Assembly (NCBI GenBank): GCA_902362975.1
Contig: CABIYO010000019.1
Location: 1 to 48,205 of the forward strand
Source of the DNA: Caryophanales bacterium
GTDB taxonomy: Bacteria; Bacillota; Bacilli; Exiguobacteriales; Exiguobacteriaceae
Reading direction: 5' to 3'
Length of the DNA: 48,205 nt
In this document: positions 25,276 to 35,150 of the stretch, one piece after another
Position numbering within the stretch: the stretch's first letter is position 1
How the letters are laid out: every line of letters starts with the position of its first letter
Translations under genes and position numbers: made by a program
The notes under the pieces: generated by a model
What the model saw: only the letters and a program-made list of their open reading frames with translations
Database searches by the model: none
Told to the model about the DNA's origin: nothing

Positions 25276-26376
25276 TTATACGTTGAAGCGGAACGTGACA
25301 ACATCGCCATCTTGGAAGACGTATTCTTTTCCTTCTGAACGAAGTTTCCCTTGTTCTTTCACCGTCGTCATGTTTCCTGCTGCTACAAGGTCGTCATACG
25401 ACACGACTTCGGCACGGATGAATCCACGTTCGAAGTCAGAGTGGATGAGACCGGCACATTGTGGGGCTTTCATCCCTTGTTTGAACGTCCAAGCACGAAC
25501 TTCCTTCTCACCTGCCGTGAAGTATGTCGCAAGACCAAGTGTCGAGTAAGCCGCACGGATCAATTGATCAAGTCCAGACTCTTTGATGCCGAGATCTTGT
25601 AAGAACTCGAGGCGTTCTTCCGGTTCGAGTTCTGAAATTTCTTCTTCGATTCGTGCACAGATGACGATGACTTTCGACCCTTCTGTTGCCGCGTGATCAC
25701 GGACTGCTTGTACAAACTCGTTCGAATCGGCATCTGCCACTTCATCCTCACTCACGTTCGCCACGTAAAGCATCGGCTTCATCGTAAGCAATTGGAAGTG
25801 TTTGACGATCGCGAGTTGATCTTCTGATAATTCAGCGACACGTGCCGGACGCTCTGACTCGAGAACATCTCGTACGATTTCGAGTGCTTCGAGTTCTTGT
25901 ACCGCACCTTTATCTTTTGCCTTCACCATTTTTTGAACACGTGCGATGCGTTTATCGACTTGCTCAAGGTCAGCTAAAATCAATTCAAGGTTGATTGTCG
26001 TGATGTCGTCAATCGGTGAGACACGGCCTGCGACGTGCGTGATGTTCTCGTCTTCGAAACAACGGACGACTTGGCAAATCGCATCGACTTCGCGAATGTT
26101 CGCCAAGAATTTGTTTCCGAGACCTTCCCCTTTTGATGCACCTTTCACGATGCCAGCGATATCTGTAAACTCAAATGCTGTCGGCACCGTCTTTTTCGGT
26201 TTGACGAGTTCCGTCAATCGATCAAGACGCGCATCTGGTACTTCTACGACGCCGACGTTCGGGTCGATTGTCGCGAACGGATAGTTGGCCGCCTCGACCC
26301 CTGCTTGTGTAATCGCATTAAATAATGTCGATTTCCCGACGTTTGGCAATCCGACAATTCCTGCTGTTAATCCCAC
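25276..26376 (-). CDS. ychF: ribosome-binding ATPase YchF (Obg family)
   Basis: A conserved P-loop protein that hydrolyses ATP and binds ribosomes. G1 is GIVGLPNVGKSTLFN, G3 is DIAGIVKGAS, and the usual NKxD is replaced by NVSE, which explains ATP preference. A coiled-coil insert and a C-terminal TGS domain (YFTAGEKEVRAWT) are present. The GTG at 26376 gives 366 aa, the B. subtilis length, and has GGAGG eight to ten bases upstream; a longer frame upstream is not used. Confidence 0.97.
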   Translation of the reverse strand: MGLTAGIVGLPNVGKSTLFNAITQAGVEAANYPFATIDPNVGVVEVPDARLDRLTELVKPKKTVPTAFEFTDIAGIVKGASKGEGLGNKFLANIREVDAICQVVRCFEDENITHVAGRVSPIDDITTINLELILADLEQVDKRIARVQKMVKAKDKGAVQELEALEIVRDVLESERPARVAELSEDQLAIVKHFQLLTMKPMLYVANVSEDEVADADSNEFVQAVRDHAATEGSKVIVICARIEEEISELEPEERLEFLQDLGIKESGLDQLIRAAYSTLGLATYFTAGEKEVRAWTFKQGMKAPQCAGLIHSDFERGFIRAEVVSYDDLVAAGNMTTVKEQGKLRSEGKEYVFQDGDVVTFRFNV

Positions 26377-26398
26377 TAGTAGTTCCTCCTCATCCGGT

Positions 26399-26412
26399 GT
26401 TTCCCGGGAAAT
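26399..26412. promoter_or_regulatory. candidate Noc-binding site
   Basis: GTTTCCCGGGAAAT matches the B. subtilis Noc box ATTTCCCGGGAAAT at 13 of 14 positions. It lies in the ychF leader. A noc gene is 3 kb away. Confidence 0.6.
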
Positions 26413-26469
26413 GTTAAGCCGTCTGTGGAGTGGGTACATTCAGTACACCACACCGTCACATCCTTCACA

Positions 26470-26498
26470 ATTATAGATAGTCCACGATTAAACCGCAA
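26470..26498 (-). promoter_or_regulatory. likely ychF promoter
   Basis: On the minus strand a perfect TATAAT (26470-26475) lies 17 bases from TTGCGG (26493-26498). It would read through the Noc-like site into ychF. Confidence 0.55.
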
Positions 26499-26515
26499 CT
26501 CACGTTCATAACCTA

Positions 26516-26542
26516 GAGAAAAACGCCGCTTATTCGGCGGCG
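26516..26542 (-). terminator. terminator at the end of the DUF951 gene
   Basis: CGCCGC (26524-26529) pairs with GCGGCG (26537-26542), followed by TTTTT on the minus strand. The final alanine and glutamate codons lie in the hairpin. Confidence 0.8.
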
Positions 26543-26733
26543 TTCCCTTGTTCAAGCACTTTCTTGAATCGCTTATCGAAATCACGGCGTTGCATGAGCA
26601 CACTTGCTCCGCAGCCTTGACACTTGATTCGAATGTCCATCCCGACACGCGTGATTTGCCAGCGGTTCGTTTTGCAGGCATGTGGTTTTTTCATTTCCAC
26701 CACATCGTTCAATGCATACGTTTTACTTTGCAT
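26530..26733 (-). CDS. DUF951 protein (YyzM-like)
   Basis: A 67-aa protein with HACKTNRW and IKCQGCGASVLMQR, matching the DUF951 family next to ychF in Bacilli. Cysteines suggest a small zinc or nucleic-acid-binding fold; function is unknown. It overlaps the mscS end by 11 bases. Confidence 0.9.
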   Translation of the reverse strand: MQSKTYALNDVVEMKKPHACKTNRWQITRVGMDIRIKCQGCGASVLMQRRDFDKRFKKVLEQGNAAE

Positions 26734-27664
26734 TTTCTGCTTCTCCTCCTTTAGGAGCCGAGTTCGGTGGCATCATGACCATACGTGGGTATGGAATTTC
26801 AATCCCCCGCTCGTCAAGTCCAGCCTTTAACTCTTTATGCAAAATCCGACCAGCTGCGAAGTGCTGGGTCGGCGGGACTTCCGCCGTTAATCGGTACACC
26901 ACTTCAGATGGCCCGAGCGACTGTACCCCAGCCAAGTCGATTGGCTTGATGAACAAGTCGTGATAGCGTGCTTCGACCGTTTTCGCAATTTCTTTGAGCG
27001 CTTGCTCTACTTTTGACATATCTTCTTCGTACGCGACCCCAATATCGACAACGGCGACACTGTTTTCAAGCGAGTAGTTCGTCACTTGTAAGATTTGTCC
27101 GTTCGGGATAATCGTCACCTGCCCGTTCAATCCTTTTAACTTCGTTGTCCGGATTCCGACCTCGATGACCGTCCCGTCGACTTGTTGGTTCAAATTGACG
27201 TAATCCCCGTTCTTATATTGGTTTTCAAAGATGATGAACGCCCCTGTGATGACGTCTTTCACCAAACTTTGTGCCCCGAATGAGATTGCAAGACCTGCGA
27301 CCCCGGCTGATGCAATCAAACCGGCGATATTCACACCGAATTGTCCGAGCACCGTCAAGACCATAATCAACCCGATCACATAGCGGATTGTGTTTTGGGC
27401 TAATTTTAATAACGTTTCATTCTGTCGCTGGGCGACGATATCATGTTCTTTTATTTTTCGGAGCGTAAACACGCGCTCGACCATCGTCGTCAAAATGCGT
27501 GTTGCGATATATAAACCAAGGATGATCAGCGCCACACCGGCGAGCTTGATCCCTAAACCAATCCACATGTCTATATCTTTAAAGTACTCGACGAATCGGT
27601 TCACGCTGTCGATTGTCTCATCGGCAACCGTATTTAAATCTTTTTCTGTATTTTGCGAAGCCAT
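26723..27664 (-). CDS. mscS: small-conductance mechanosensitive channel (MscS family)
   Basis: A 313-aa membrane channel that opens under membrane tension and releases solutes in hypo-osmotic shock. Membrane helices lie at about 35-60 and 90-112. The pore helix GVAGLAISFGAQSLVKD is clear, followed by the beta domain with GTVIEVGIRTTKL and IPNGQI. It is the first gene ahead of the DUF951 gene. The match is to the family; the paralogue in B. subtilis is YkuT. Confidence 0.93.
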   Translation of the reverse strand: MASQNTEKDLNTVADETIDSVNRFVEYFKDIDMWIGLGIKLAGVALIILGLYIATRILTTMVERVFTLRKIKEHDIVAQRQNETLLKLAQNTIRYVIGLIMVLTVLGQFGVNIAGLIASAGVAGLAISFGAQSLVKDVITGAFIIFENQYKNGDYVNLNQQVDGTVIEVGIRTTKLKGLNGQVTIIPNGQILQVTNYSLENSVAVVDIGVAYEEDMSKVEQALKEIAKTVEARYHDLFIKPIDLAGVQSLGPSEVVYRLTAEVPPTQHFAAGRILHKELKAGLDERGIEIPYPRMVMMPPNSAPKGGEAENAK

Positions 27665-27833
27665 CTTTTCACCTCAAAGTCGTAGATTCTAAATTATCAA
27701 AACATATTTCACGACTTTTCTCAAACACTGCATTCGGAAGTTAGAAGTTTTCCACTTTTGGGAATGGGTTAATACGAGATCAATCCCCCAACTGCAACTA
27801 GGAATAGGCAGCTTAGAAGAGAGGATGAGATTC

Positions 27834-28460
27834 ATGCCGTTTCGCTTAAAACCTCATAAACCATACTCTTTCTTCATTGAACACACTGAGCGGAGTGGAT
27901 CCAGATTGCTTGCGGACCAGCTTCATGAACAGTTGGTCAATGAAATCCATCGCCCCATTGTCCTTGTTTGCATCGGTTCAGACCGTTCGACCGGTGATTC
28001 ACTCGGTCCGCTCGTCGGAACGTTTTTAGAAGAACGTCATATTCGAAATTTACATGTATACGGCACATTAACGAAGCCTGTACACGCACTCAACTTGGTG
28101 GAAACGTTACATGAGATTCAAACGCGCTTCCATCAACCGCTCATTATCGCCATCGACGCCTGTCTCGGGCGTTTATCAAGTGTCGGATATGTCTTCTTTT
28201 CGGAAGGTCCGCTCGCTCCAGGGGCCGGTGTCCAAAAAGAACTTCCGGCAGTCGGCGCTTACAATATTAAAGCCGTCGTGAACGTAAGTGGATTCATGGA
28301 GATGATGATTCTACAGAATACCCGTCTCCACCTCGTATATGAACTCGCACGTTTCATCACAGACGGATTCGCCGATTTTGATACACGGATCGGGCGCCTG
28401 CATCACGAAGAGGCGGCCATCACCCGTCTTCGTCAGTCACGAGATGAATCAAAGTCTTGA
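27834..28460 (+). CDS. yyaC: YyaC-like protein (DUF1256, GPR-protease fold)
   Basis: A 208-aa protein with VLVCIGSDRSTGDSLGPLVG and IIAIDACLGR, typical of YyaC, a relative of the spore protease GPR. In B. subtilis it is linked to sporulation. I chose the second ATG, with GAGAGG nine bases upstream; the first ATG is adjacent to that site. Its end overlaps parB, in convergent orientation, by 28 bases. If this is Exiguobacterium, a genus not known to sporulate, its function must differ. Confidence 0.9.
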   Translation: MPFRLKPHKPYSFFIEHTERSGSRLLADQLHEQLVNEIHRPIVLVCIGSDRSTGDSLGPLVGTFLEERHIRNLHVYGTLTKPVHALNLVETLHEIQTRFHQPLIIAIDACLGRLSSVGYVFFSEGPLAPGAGVQKELPAVGAYNIKAVVNVSGFMEMMILQNTRLHLVYELARFITDGFADFDTRIGRLHHEEAAITRLRQSRDESKS

Positions 28461-29215
28461 GGCGATAATAACGTCAACAATTGTTCCAAATCGTCTTGGG
28501 AAAAATACTTCAGCTCGAGGACACCGCCTTTTCGACGTGGACGAATCGACACATCCATCTGAAGACGCTCCGCAAGCACCGCTTCGACCGCTTCGATATC
28601 GGCGTTCGATCGCTTCAGCGTCTTTTTTTCTGTGCGCTCTTTTTGTAAGTAACGCTCGAGGCGACGGACCGTCCAATGCTCGGCAATGACCCGTTTTGCA
28701 ATCTGTTCCATCGCTTGTTCCGATTTCATACCCGTGATGGCACGTGCATGTCCCATCGTCAAATCTCCGACCATGACCGCATGCTGGACGGCACTCGGCA
28801 ATCGAAGGAGGCGGAGACTGTTCGTCACATGACTGCGGCTCTTCCCGACGCGATCGGCCAACTGTTGTTGCGTCAGACCTAGCGTCTGCATCAACTGTTC
28901 ATAGGCGACAGCCTCTTCGATGGCATTCAAGTCTGCCCGCTGAATGTTTTCAATCAGTGCCAACTCCATGACGCGATCGGAGTCCGCCGTGACGACGAGA
29001 GCAGGAATGTCCTCTTTCCCCGCTAGTTTCGCCGCCTGAAACCGTCGTTCCCCGGCAATGATTTCATAGTATCCTGTCGCTTTTCGAACGACGATTGGTT
29101 GCAGGACGCCATATCGCTCAATGGATTGACGCAACTCTTCTAATTTTTCCACCTCAAATTGTTTCCGGGGTTGATTCGGGTTTGGGCGAATGAATTTTAA
29201 TGCTAATCGTTCCAT
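28433..29215 (-). CDS. parB: chromosome-partition protein ParB (Spo0J-like, short N-terminus)
   Basis: Binds parS sites near the origin, spreads as a CTP-dependent clamp and loads SMC. The CTP-binding motifs are NPNQPRK and GERRFQAAK. The helix-turn-helix lies around LTQQQLADRVGKSRSHVTN, and the C-terminal dimer domain is present. The 260-aa protein starts MERLALKFIRPNP and lacks the basic segment (GLGKGINALF in Spo0J) that contacts Soj/ParA. A TAG stop directly before the ATG rules out an extension, and AAGGAGG supports the start. No soj gene is adjacent. Confidence 0.93.
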   Translation of the reverse strand: MERLALKFIRPNPNQPRKQFEVEKLEELRQSIERYGVLQPIVVRKATGYYEIIAGERRFQAAKLAGKEDIPALVVTADSDRVMELALIENIQRADLNAIEEAVAYEQLMQTLGLTQQQLADRVGKSRSHVTNSLRLLRLPSAVQHAVMVGDLTMGHARAITGMKSEQAMEQIAKRVIAEHWTVRRLERYLQKERTEKKTLKRSNADIEAVEAVLAERLQMDVSIRPRRKGGVLELKYFSQDDLEQLLTLLSPQDFDSSRD

Positions 29216-29236
29216 CTACAAACCTCCTTCATTGTA

Positions 29237-29270
29237 TAAAAAAGCACGGACTCATTTTTGAGGCCGCGCT
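29237..29270 (-). terminator. hairpin at the noc stop codon
   Basis: AGCACGGACTCA (29243-29254) pairs with TGAGGCCGCGCT (29259-29270) apart from two mismatches, with a T run on the minus strand. It lies between noc and parB and includes the noc stop, so parB is probably attenuated or separately transcribed. Confidence 0.75.
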
Positions 29271-30136
29271 TTCGGGATGCGAATTCGAATTTCAACAAAT
29301 TCCTCTTCGTCTACTTCTTCAGTTTGGACGTCAATCCCTGTTTTCCCAATCAAATCGATTGAGTCACGAATCGTGTTGATGGCGATTCGCGTGTCACGCG
29401 CAAAACTTTTCGTCCGACGACGTTGTTTTTTCGGTTTTCGCTTCTCTTCTTCGATCGGTGTTGTTAAAAAGGCGACGCGTTCTTCTGTCTCCTTGACGTT
29501 GAAATCCTGTTCTAACACTTCCGCGAGCACTTGAAGTTGCAATCCTTCTTCCTTTAGCGGTAACAACGCACGCGCATGTCGCTCATTGATCCGACGATCG
29601 CGAAGCGACTGCTTCACATCCTCCGGCAATTTTAACAAACGCAACTTATTGGCGATTGTAGATTGACTCTTGCCTAGACTTTTCGCGAGGGCATCTTGCG
29701 TCAAGCCGTTCAAGGCGAGTAAACGATCATATGCTTCCGCCTCTTCAATCGGGCTTAACTGCTCACGCTGCAAGTTTTCAATCAAGGCGAGTGCAGCCGT
29801 CGTATCATCGTCCATATCGCGAACGATTGCCGGAATTGCTGACCATCCAAGCGATTTCACGGCACGGAAACGACGCTCCCCGGCAATGATTTCATAGCAG
29901 TCCCCGTCTGCCTTTCGAACTACGATTGGTTGAAGGAGTCCATGTTCCGAAATCGTCGTTGCCAACTCTTCAATTTTTGCCGGTTCGAACACTTTACGCG
30001 GTTGATAACGGTTTGGACGCAACCGTGACAATGAGAGTTCCTGTACCGTGTCATCCTCTCGAACTTCCGCAATCTGCGTCACGGCAACTTCGTCTTTTCG
30101 ATTCACACCGAACAATTTCGCAAATCTATTCTTCAA
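29252..30136 (-). CDS. noc: nucleoid occlusion protein Noc
   Basis: A ParB paralogue that binds Noc sites and prevents division over the nucleoid. It has an N-terminal amphipathic segment, MKNRFAKLFGV, that anchors Noc to the membrane. The CTP motifs NRYQPRK and GERRFRAVK, the helix-turn-helix LTQDALAKSLGKSQSTIANK and the C-terminal RDTRIAINTIRDS are typical of Noc. The start is TTG with AAGGGG eight bases upstream. It lies just after rsmG, as in B. subtilis. Confidence 0.95.
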   Translation of the reverse strand: MKNRFAKLFGVNRKDEVAVTQIAEVREDDTVQELSLSRLRPNRYQPRKVFEPAKIEELATTISEHGLLQPIVVRKADGDCYEIIAGERRFRAVKSLGWSAIPAIVRDMDDDTTAALALIENLQREQLSPIEEAEAYDRLLALNGLTQDALAKSLGKSQSTIANKLRLLKLPEDVKQSLRDRRINERHARALLPLKEEGLQLQVLAEVLEQDFNVKETEERVAFLTTPIEEEKRKPKKQRRRTKSFARDTRIAINTIRDSIDLIGKTGIDVQTEEVDEEEFVEIRIRIPKARPQK

Positions 30137-30156
30137 CGTCGGGCACCCCTTTTATG

Positions 30157-30193
30157 TAAAAAAATAAGCAGACTCCACCACTGGAATCTGCTT
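30157..30193 (-). terminator. terminator between rsmG and noc
   Basis: AAGCAGACTCCA pairs with TGGAATCTGCTT around an 8-base loop, with a T run at 30157-30164 on the minus strand. Confidence 0.75.
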
Positions 30194-30194
30194 T

Positions 30195-30210
30195 TGTTTC
30201 ACGTGAAACG
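30195..30210. promoter_or_regulatory. parS-like site before noc
   Basis: TGTTTCACGTGAAACG matches the parS palindrome TGTTTCACGTGAAACA at 15 of 16 positions. It lies in the rsmG-noc gap. Confidence 0.85.
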
Positions 30211-30216
30211 ACATCA

Positions 30217-30933
30217 TCAGATAAGTGGCTCTTTCGCCGGTGTCCCCGCTTTACGCGGATATTTCCCGGGCGTTTTTCGTAGTTTATCTACAACTACGAT
30301 ATTACGCTCACTCATCTCTCCTGGCAATAGGAACTGGTGTGTTGCTTTTTCTTTCCCACCTAGAACGGCTAAAGCGTTTTTGGCGTCTGCCATCTCGTCA
30401 GAAACCTTGGCCGCCTTAAGCGCGACGAAGTTTCCACCTACTTTCGCGAGTGGCAAACAGTATTCAGCCAACACGGTCATGCGGGCAACCGCACGCGCTG
30501 TGACGACGTCAAACTGTTCGCGGAACGTTTTATTTTTCCCGAACTCTTCAGCGCGACCATGATGGAACGCGACACCTTCGAGCCCGAGGGCGAGAGCCAA
30601 TTCGTTCAAGAAGGTGATGCGTTTGTTTAACGAATCGATGATCGTGACGTGTAAATGTGGGAATAAAATTTTGAGCGGAAGACTCGGGAATCCCGCTCCT
30701 GCGCCGACATCACATACGGTTTCGACTTTCGTGAAATCGAAATGAAACGCTGCGCTGAGCGAATCATAGAAATGCTTCAAATATACTTCTTCTCGGTCCG
30801 TGATGGCCGTTAAGTTCATTTTTTCGTTCCATTCGACGAGCATTTCGAAGTAGCGCTTGAACTGACTGAGTTGTGTCTCACTCAGCTCAAACCCTTCAGC
30901 TCGTAACGCTTCAATAAATTGAGATTCGTTCAT
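30217..30933 (-). CDS. rsmG: 16S rRNA guanine-527 N7-methyltransferase RsmG
   Basis: Methylates G527 of 16S rRNA. The 238-aa protein has the SAM motif [15 protein letters not shown] and the [23 protein letters not shown] segment of the family. GGAG precedes the ATG, which lies 4 bases after mnmG. Loss of this gene gives low-level streptomycin resistance in other bacteria. Confidence 0.98.
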   Translation of the reverse strand: MNESQFIEALRAEGFELSETQLSQFKRYFEMLVEWNEKMNLTAITDREEVYLKHFYDSLSAAFHFDFTKVETVCDVGAGAGFPSLPLKILFPHLHVTIIDSLNKRITFLNELALALGLEGVAFHHGRAEEFGKNKTFREQFDVVTARAVARMTVLAEYCLPLAKVGGNFVALKAAKVSDEMADAKNALAVLGGKEKATHQFLLPGEMSERNIVVVDKLRKTPGKYPRKAGTPAKEPLI

Positions 30934-30937
30934 CGTT

Positions 30938-32824
30938 TCACTCCACCGTCGCGTATTGTCCTTGTTCGATATAGACGAGCAAGATTGACACGTCTGCCGG
31001 GTTTACGCCTGAGATACGGGACGCTTGTCCGATCGAAAGAGGACGAACTTGTTTTAGTTTTTGTTTCGCTTCTGTCGCGAGACCACCAATCGCATCATAA
31101 TCCAAGTTTTCTGGGATTCGTTTTTCTTCCATGCGACGCATCTTCTCGACTTGTTCAAGCTGTTTGGAAATATATCCTTCATATTTCACTTGAATCTCGA
31201 CTTGCTCTTTCACTTCATATGACAATTCTTCCGTCGATGGAACGACCGTCATGAGTGCTTCATAGGATACTTCTGGACGTTTCAACAAGATGTTGGCATG
31301 TGTCGCTTCTTTGAGCGGATGTGCACCGACCGATTCGAGCATCGCATTGACTTCAGGTGTCGGTTTGACGACAAGGGATGCAAGTCGCTTCACTTCTTTT
31401 TCAATCGCTACACGTTTCTCGTTGAGGTGAGCGTGACGTTCTTCTGAAAGTAAGCCGATTTCATACCCGATGTCGCTGAGTCGCAAGTCCGCATTGTCAT
31501 GACGCAACAAAAGACGGTATTCGGCACGTGATGTGAGCAGGCGATACGGTTCGTTCGTGCCTTTCGTCACGAGGTCATCGATTAAGACACCGATGTACGC
31601 TTGCGAACGGTCCAAGATGACCGGATCTTTTCCGAGCACTTTGCATGCGGCGTTGATTCCCGCCATGATGCCCTGTCCAGCCGCTTCTTCGTACCCGCTC
31701 GTCCCGTTGATTTGTCCCGCTGTGAAAAGGCCAGGGACTGCTTTAGTTTCGAGCGTTGGCCAAAGCTGTGTCGGTACGACCGCGTCGTACTCGATCGCAT
31801 AACCGGGACGCATCATCTCTGAATTTTCAAGACCTGGGATCGTGCGAAGCATCTGATGTTGCACGTCTTCTGGCATACTCGTCGAGAAGCCTTGAACATA
31901 GATTTCTTCTGTATCGCGACCTTCTGGCTCCAAGAAGATTTGGTGCCGCGGTTTATCATTAAAGCGAACGACCTTATCTTCAATCGATGGGCAATAACGT
32001 GGTCCCGTTCCTTTAATCGCACCCGAGTACATCGGTGAACGATGCAAGTTCTCATCAATCAATTGGTGTGTACGTTCACTCGTGTACGTGAGCCAGCATG
32101 GGATTTGTTCGATTGGGTCCAAGTCCGTCGAGGTGTACGAGAAGAATGATGGATTCTCGTCCCCTGGCTGAATCTCTGTCTTCGAGTAATCGATCGTCTT
32201 GCCGTCGATTCGTGGCGGTGTTCCCGTTTTGAATCGAACCAATTCAAGACCGAGCTCTTCTAGATGCTTCGATAGCTCGACCGACGGCATTTGGTTGTTC
32301 GGGCCACTTTCATATGCCAATTCACCGATGATGATTTGACCACGCATGAACGTTCCTGTTGTGACGATAACCGCTTTCGCGCGATATTCTGAACCTGTGT
32401 TCGTTACCACGCCACGTACTTCTCCGTCCTCAATCAACAAACGTTCGACTAGCGCCTGACGAAGCAGCAGATTCGGCTCATCTTCTAGCACTTTCTTCAT
32501 GTGATTTTGGTATTGGAATTTGTCCGCCTGTGCACGTAATGCACGTACCGCCGGCCCTTTCGATGTGTTGAGCATCTTCATTTGGATGTAAGTCGCGTCA
32601 ATCGCGCGCCCCATCTCGCCACCGAGCGCATCGATTTCACGTACGACGATTCCTTTCGCCGGCCCACCGATTGATGGGTTGCAATACATGAACCCGACCA
32701 TATCAGGGTTCATGGTGAGCATCGCTGTTTTCGCGCCCATGCGAGCCGATGCAAGTGCTGCTTCAATCCCTGCGTGTCCGGCCCCGATGACGATGACGTC
32801 AAATTCGCCTGCCGTATAAGCCAT
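30938..32824 (-). CDS. mnmG: tRNA uridine-34 carboxymethylaminomethyl enzyme MnmG
   Basis: With MnmE, installs the cmnm5 group at the wobble uridine of several tRNAs, using FAD and methylene-THF. The FAD motif [17 protein letters not shown] is at the N-terminus. [11 protein letters not shown] and the C-terminal [17 protein letters not shown] are typical. Its 628-aa length is normal. It follows mnmE by 15 bases with its own AAGGAGG. Confidence 0.98.
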   Translation of the reverse strand: MAYTAGEFDVIVIGAGHAGIEAALASARMGAKTAMLTMNPDMVGFMYCNPSIGGPAKGIVVREIDALGGEMGRAIDATYIQMKMLNTSKGPAVRALRAQADKFQYQNHMKKVLEDEPNLLLRQALVERLLIEDGEVRGVVTNTGSEYRAKAVIVTTGTFMRGQIIIGELAYESGPNNQMPSVELSKHLEELGLELVRFKTGTPPRIDGKTIDYSKTEIQPGDENPSFFSYTSTDLDPIEQIPCWLTYTSERTHQLIDENLHRSPMYSGAIKGTGPRYCPSIEDKVVRFNDKPRHQIFLEPEGRDTEEIYVQGFSTSMPEDVQHQMLRTIPGLENSEMMRPGYAIEYDAVVPTQLWPTLETKAVPGLFTAGQINGTSGYEEAAGQGIMAGINAACKVLGKDPVILDRSQAYIGVLIDDLVTKGTNEPYRLLTSRAEYRLLLRHDNADLRLSDIGYEIGLLSEERHAHLNEKRVAIEKEVKRLASLVVKPTPEVNAMLESVGAHPLKEATHANILLKRPEVSYEALMTVVPSTEELSYEVKEQVEIQVKYEGYISKQLEQVEKMRRMEEKRIPENLDYDAIGGLATEAKQKLKQVRPLSIGQASRISGVNPADVSILLVYIEQGQYATVE

Positions 32825-32839
32825 ATTCGTTCCTCCTTA

Positions 32840-34219
32840 TTATTTCCCAAGACAAAACTGTGAAAAGAGCTGGTCAATCAAGCTCTCCTGTACGGTATCT
32901 CCATTGATTTCACCGAGCGTATCCCACGCACGACGTAAATCGATTTGAACCATATCGATCGGCATATTCATGACGGCACTCCCGAGCGCCTCATCAATTT
33001 GACCAATCGTTCGTTTGATTAATTGAATGTGTCGAGCGTTTGAGATATACGTCATGTCCTGTGACTCGACCCCTTTTGCGAAGAAAAGATTTGCGATGGC
33101 CGCTTCAAGGGCATCGATTCCTTCATCTAGCAAGAGCGATGTCGCCACAATCGGACGTCCTGCCGCTAGTTTCTCTAGCTTAGAAGAATCCATGTTTTGT
33201 GGCAAGTCTGTCTTATTGATGATGATGATGGCATTCATTCCTTTTACTGCCTCAAATAACGCCTCATCCTCGACAGTCAATCCCTCATGTCCGTTCAAGA
33301 CGAGAAGGACCAAATCTGCCGCCTCTAACGCTTTTCTCGACTTTTCCACACCGATTCGTTCCACTATATCTTCCGTTTCGCGAATCCCTGCCGTGTCAAT
33401 CAATTTGAGCGGAACACCTTTCACGTTGACGTATTCCTCAATCGTATCACGTGTCGTCCCGGCAATTTCGGTGACAATCGCTTTCGTCTCTTGAACGAGC
33501 GTATTCATCAAAGAAGATTTACCGACGTTCGGTCGACCGATGATTGCCGTGGCCAAGCCTTCACGTAAGATTTTTCCTTGCCGCGCTGTCTCGAGTAACT
33601 GCTCGAGGACACGCTTGACCTCGCCCGCTTTCTCTTCGACGATGGCCTGGGTCATCTCTTCTGCGTCATATTCTGGATAGTCGATGTTGACCTCGACCGC
33701 CGCAATCGTTTCGAGCAATTGTTGACGTAACTCGCGAACGAGGCGTGACAAACGTCCTTCCATTTGTGCCATTGCAACGTTCATTGCCCGGTCCGTCTTC
33801 GCTCGAATCAAGTCCATGACCGCTTCCGCCTGAGATAAATCGATTCGACCATTTAAAAAGGCGCGCTTCGTGAACTCGCCCGGTTCTGCTAAGCGGATGT
33901 CGGGTTGATCGAGAATGAGCTCAAGGACACGATTGACCGCTACGACGCCTCCGTGACAATTGATTTCGACGACATCTTCTCGCGTAAACGTCTTCGGTGC
34001 GCGCATAATACTGACCATGACTTCATCGACGATTTCGCCCGTATCAGGATATTTTAACGTTCCATAATGAATCGTATGTGAATCGACTGTTGTTAAGTCT
34101 TTCCCAGAAAACACATTGTTCACCGTTTCGACCGCCAAATCGCCCGATAGTCGGACGATCCCGATGGCACCTTCACCCATCGGCGTCGAAATCGCTGTAA
34201 TCGTGTCAAACTCTAGCAT
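32840..34219 (-). CDS. mnmE: tRNA-modification GTPase MnmE
   Basis: Partner of MnmG in wobble-uridine modification. The 459-aa length equals that of the B. subtilis protein. It has the THF-binding N-terminus, a central helical domain and an inserted G domain with [20 protein letters not shown] and NKTD. The C-terminal FCLGK has the catalytic cysteine. The start at 34219 has GGAGGGAG upstream; a longer start eight codons before is not used. No jag gene lies between it and yidC. Confidence 0.98.
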   Translation of the reverse strand: MLEFDTITAISTPMGEGAIGIVRLSGDLAVETVNNVFSGKDLTTVDSHTIHYGTLKYPDTGEIVDEVMVSIMRAPKTFTREDVVEINCHGGVVAVNRVLELILDQPDIRLAEPGEFTKRAFLNGRIDLSQAEAVMDLIRAKTDRAMNVAMAQMEGRLSRLVRELRQQLLETIAAVEVNIDYPEYDAEEMTQAIVEEKAGEVKRVLEQLLETARQGKILREGLATAIIGRPNVGKSSLMNTLVQETKAIVTEIAGTTRDTIEEYVNVKGVPLKLIDTAGIRETEDIVERIGVEKSRKALEAADLVLLVLNGHEGLTVEDEALFEAVKGMNAIIIINKTDLPQNMDSSKLEKLAAGRPIVATSLLLDEGIDALEAAIANLFFAKGVESQDMTYISNARHIQLIKRTIGQIDEALGSAVMNMPIDMVQIDLRRAWDTLGEINGDTVQESLIDQLFSQFCLGK

Positions 34220-34391
34220 CTTTCTCCCTCCAAACCTAAACATCTTCTTCTATCATATGCATAACGAACCTACTATACACGATATTCGACTTGAACGAAA
34301 GAGTTGGGCCATTGATCAAGTCATTGCCATTCGACTCATCGTTTTTGTACAATAAAGGAATATATTTACATAGGAGAAAGAGGGTCTAAAG

Positions 34392-35150
34392 ATGAAACAG
34401 CAAGACGCAATCCAAATCATCACCGAGCGATTAAAGCACGATGAAGCGGTTCAAGCAATTTTTATGAAGGGCTCATTCGGTCGAGGAGAAGCCGATGAAC
34501 ATTCGGATATCGATCTCTATGTCATGGTTCACCCCGATAAGGAGGCCTCCTTTCTATCTAGACGCCTCGAGCATTTAACCGCCTACCGTCCGATTCTGTT
34601 AAAAGACGACATCTTCATTGTCGCTCCACAACTCATCGTCGTCTTTGATGATTTTCTTCACCTCGACCTGTTCACGGTCACACAAGATACGTTGAATCAT
34701 CAAGACTCGATTCATGTTCTTTACGACCCACAACAGCGACTTGCTAGACACGCCACTTCCTTGCAATTAGACGAAGCAGCAATCAGTGACCATGCATTCG
34801 ACACCGTTTGGTTCTTTTTCCAATATACAAAATCACGGAATCGCGGTAACGACATTTGGGCAACCGAAATGCTTCGTCAAGGAATGACCTATTTTGCATA
34901 TGTATTGGCCGCTCACCATACACCGGATCGGGCTTCCCTCGGTTTAAAGGATGTGACGCAGCGACAAGAAATCGATTTACATCCATTTTATGAACAATTG
35001 ACCCCAGCGAATCATGAAAAAGCCGCCCGACTCTATATCGAGCGACTTAAAGAAGAACTACCTTTCTTCCAATCCTTATCCGGCTACAACGTGTTCGGAC
35101 CGTTCATGGAACAGTTGATTCAACGAGAAACAAGCCGCCCTGGCATATAG
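34392..35150 (+). CDS. nucleotidyltransferase-fold protein
   Basis: A 252-aa protein with the polymerase-beta-type active site GSFGRGEADEHSDIDLYV, where the GS and DxD residues bind metal and nucleotide. A third acid may be Asp92 in HLDLFTV. Such proteins include aminoglycoside adenylyltransferases and other small-molecule or tRNA-modifying enzymes; the substrate cannot be told. GGAG lies in front of the ATG. It is on the plus strand against mostly minus-strand neighbours, where Bacillus has jag. Confidence 0.85.
   Translation: MKQQDAIQIITERLKHDEAVQAIFMKGSFGRGEADEHSDIDLYVMVHPDKEASFLSRRLEHLTAYRPILLKDDIFIVAPQLIVVFDDFLHLDLFTVTQDTLNHQDSIHVLYDPQQRLARHATSLQLDEAAISDHAFDTVWFFFQYTKSRNRGNDIWATEMLRQGMTYFAYVLAAHHTPDRASLGLKDVTQRQEIDLHPFYEQLTPANHEKAARLYIERLKEELPFFQSLSGYNVFGPFMEQLIQRETSRPGI

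Noticed and set aside
30261..30274. ATTTCCCGGG in rsmG resembling a Noc box
   Set aside because: The second half-site is not kept (CGTT instead of AAAT).
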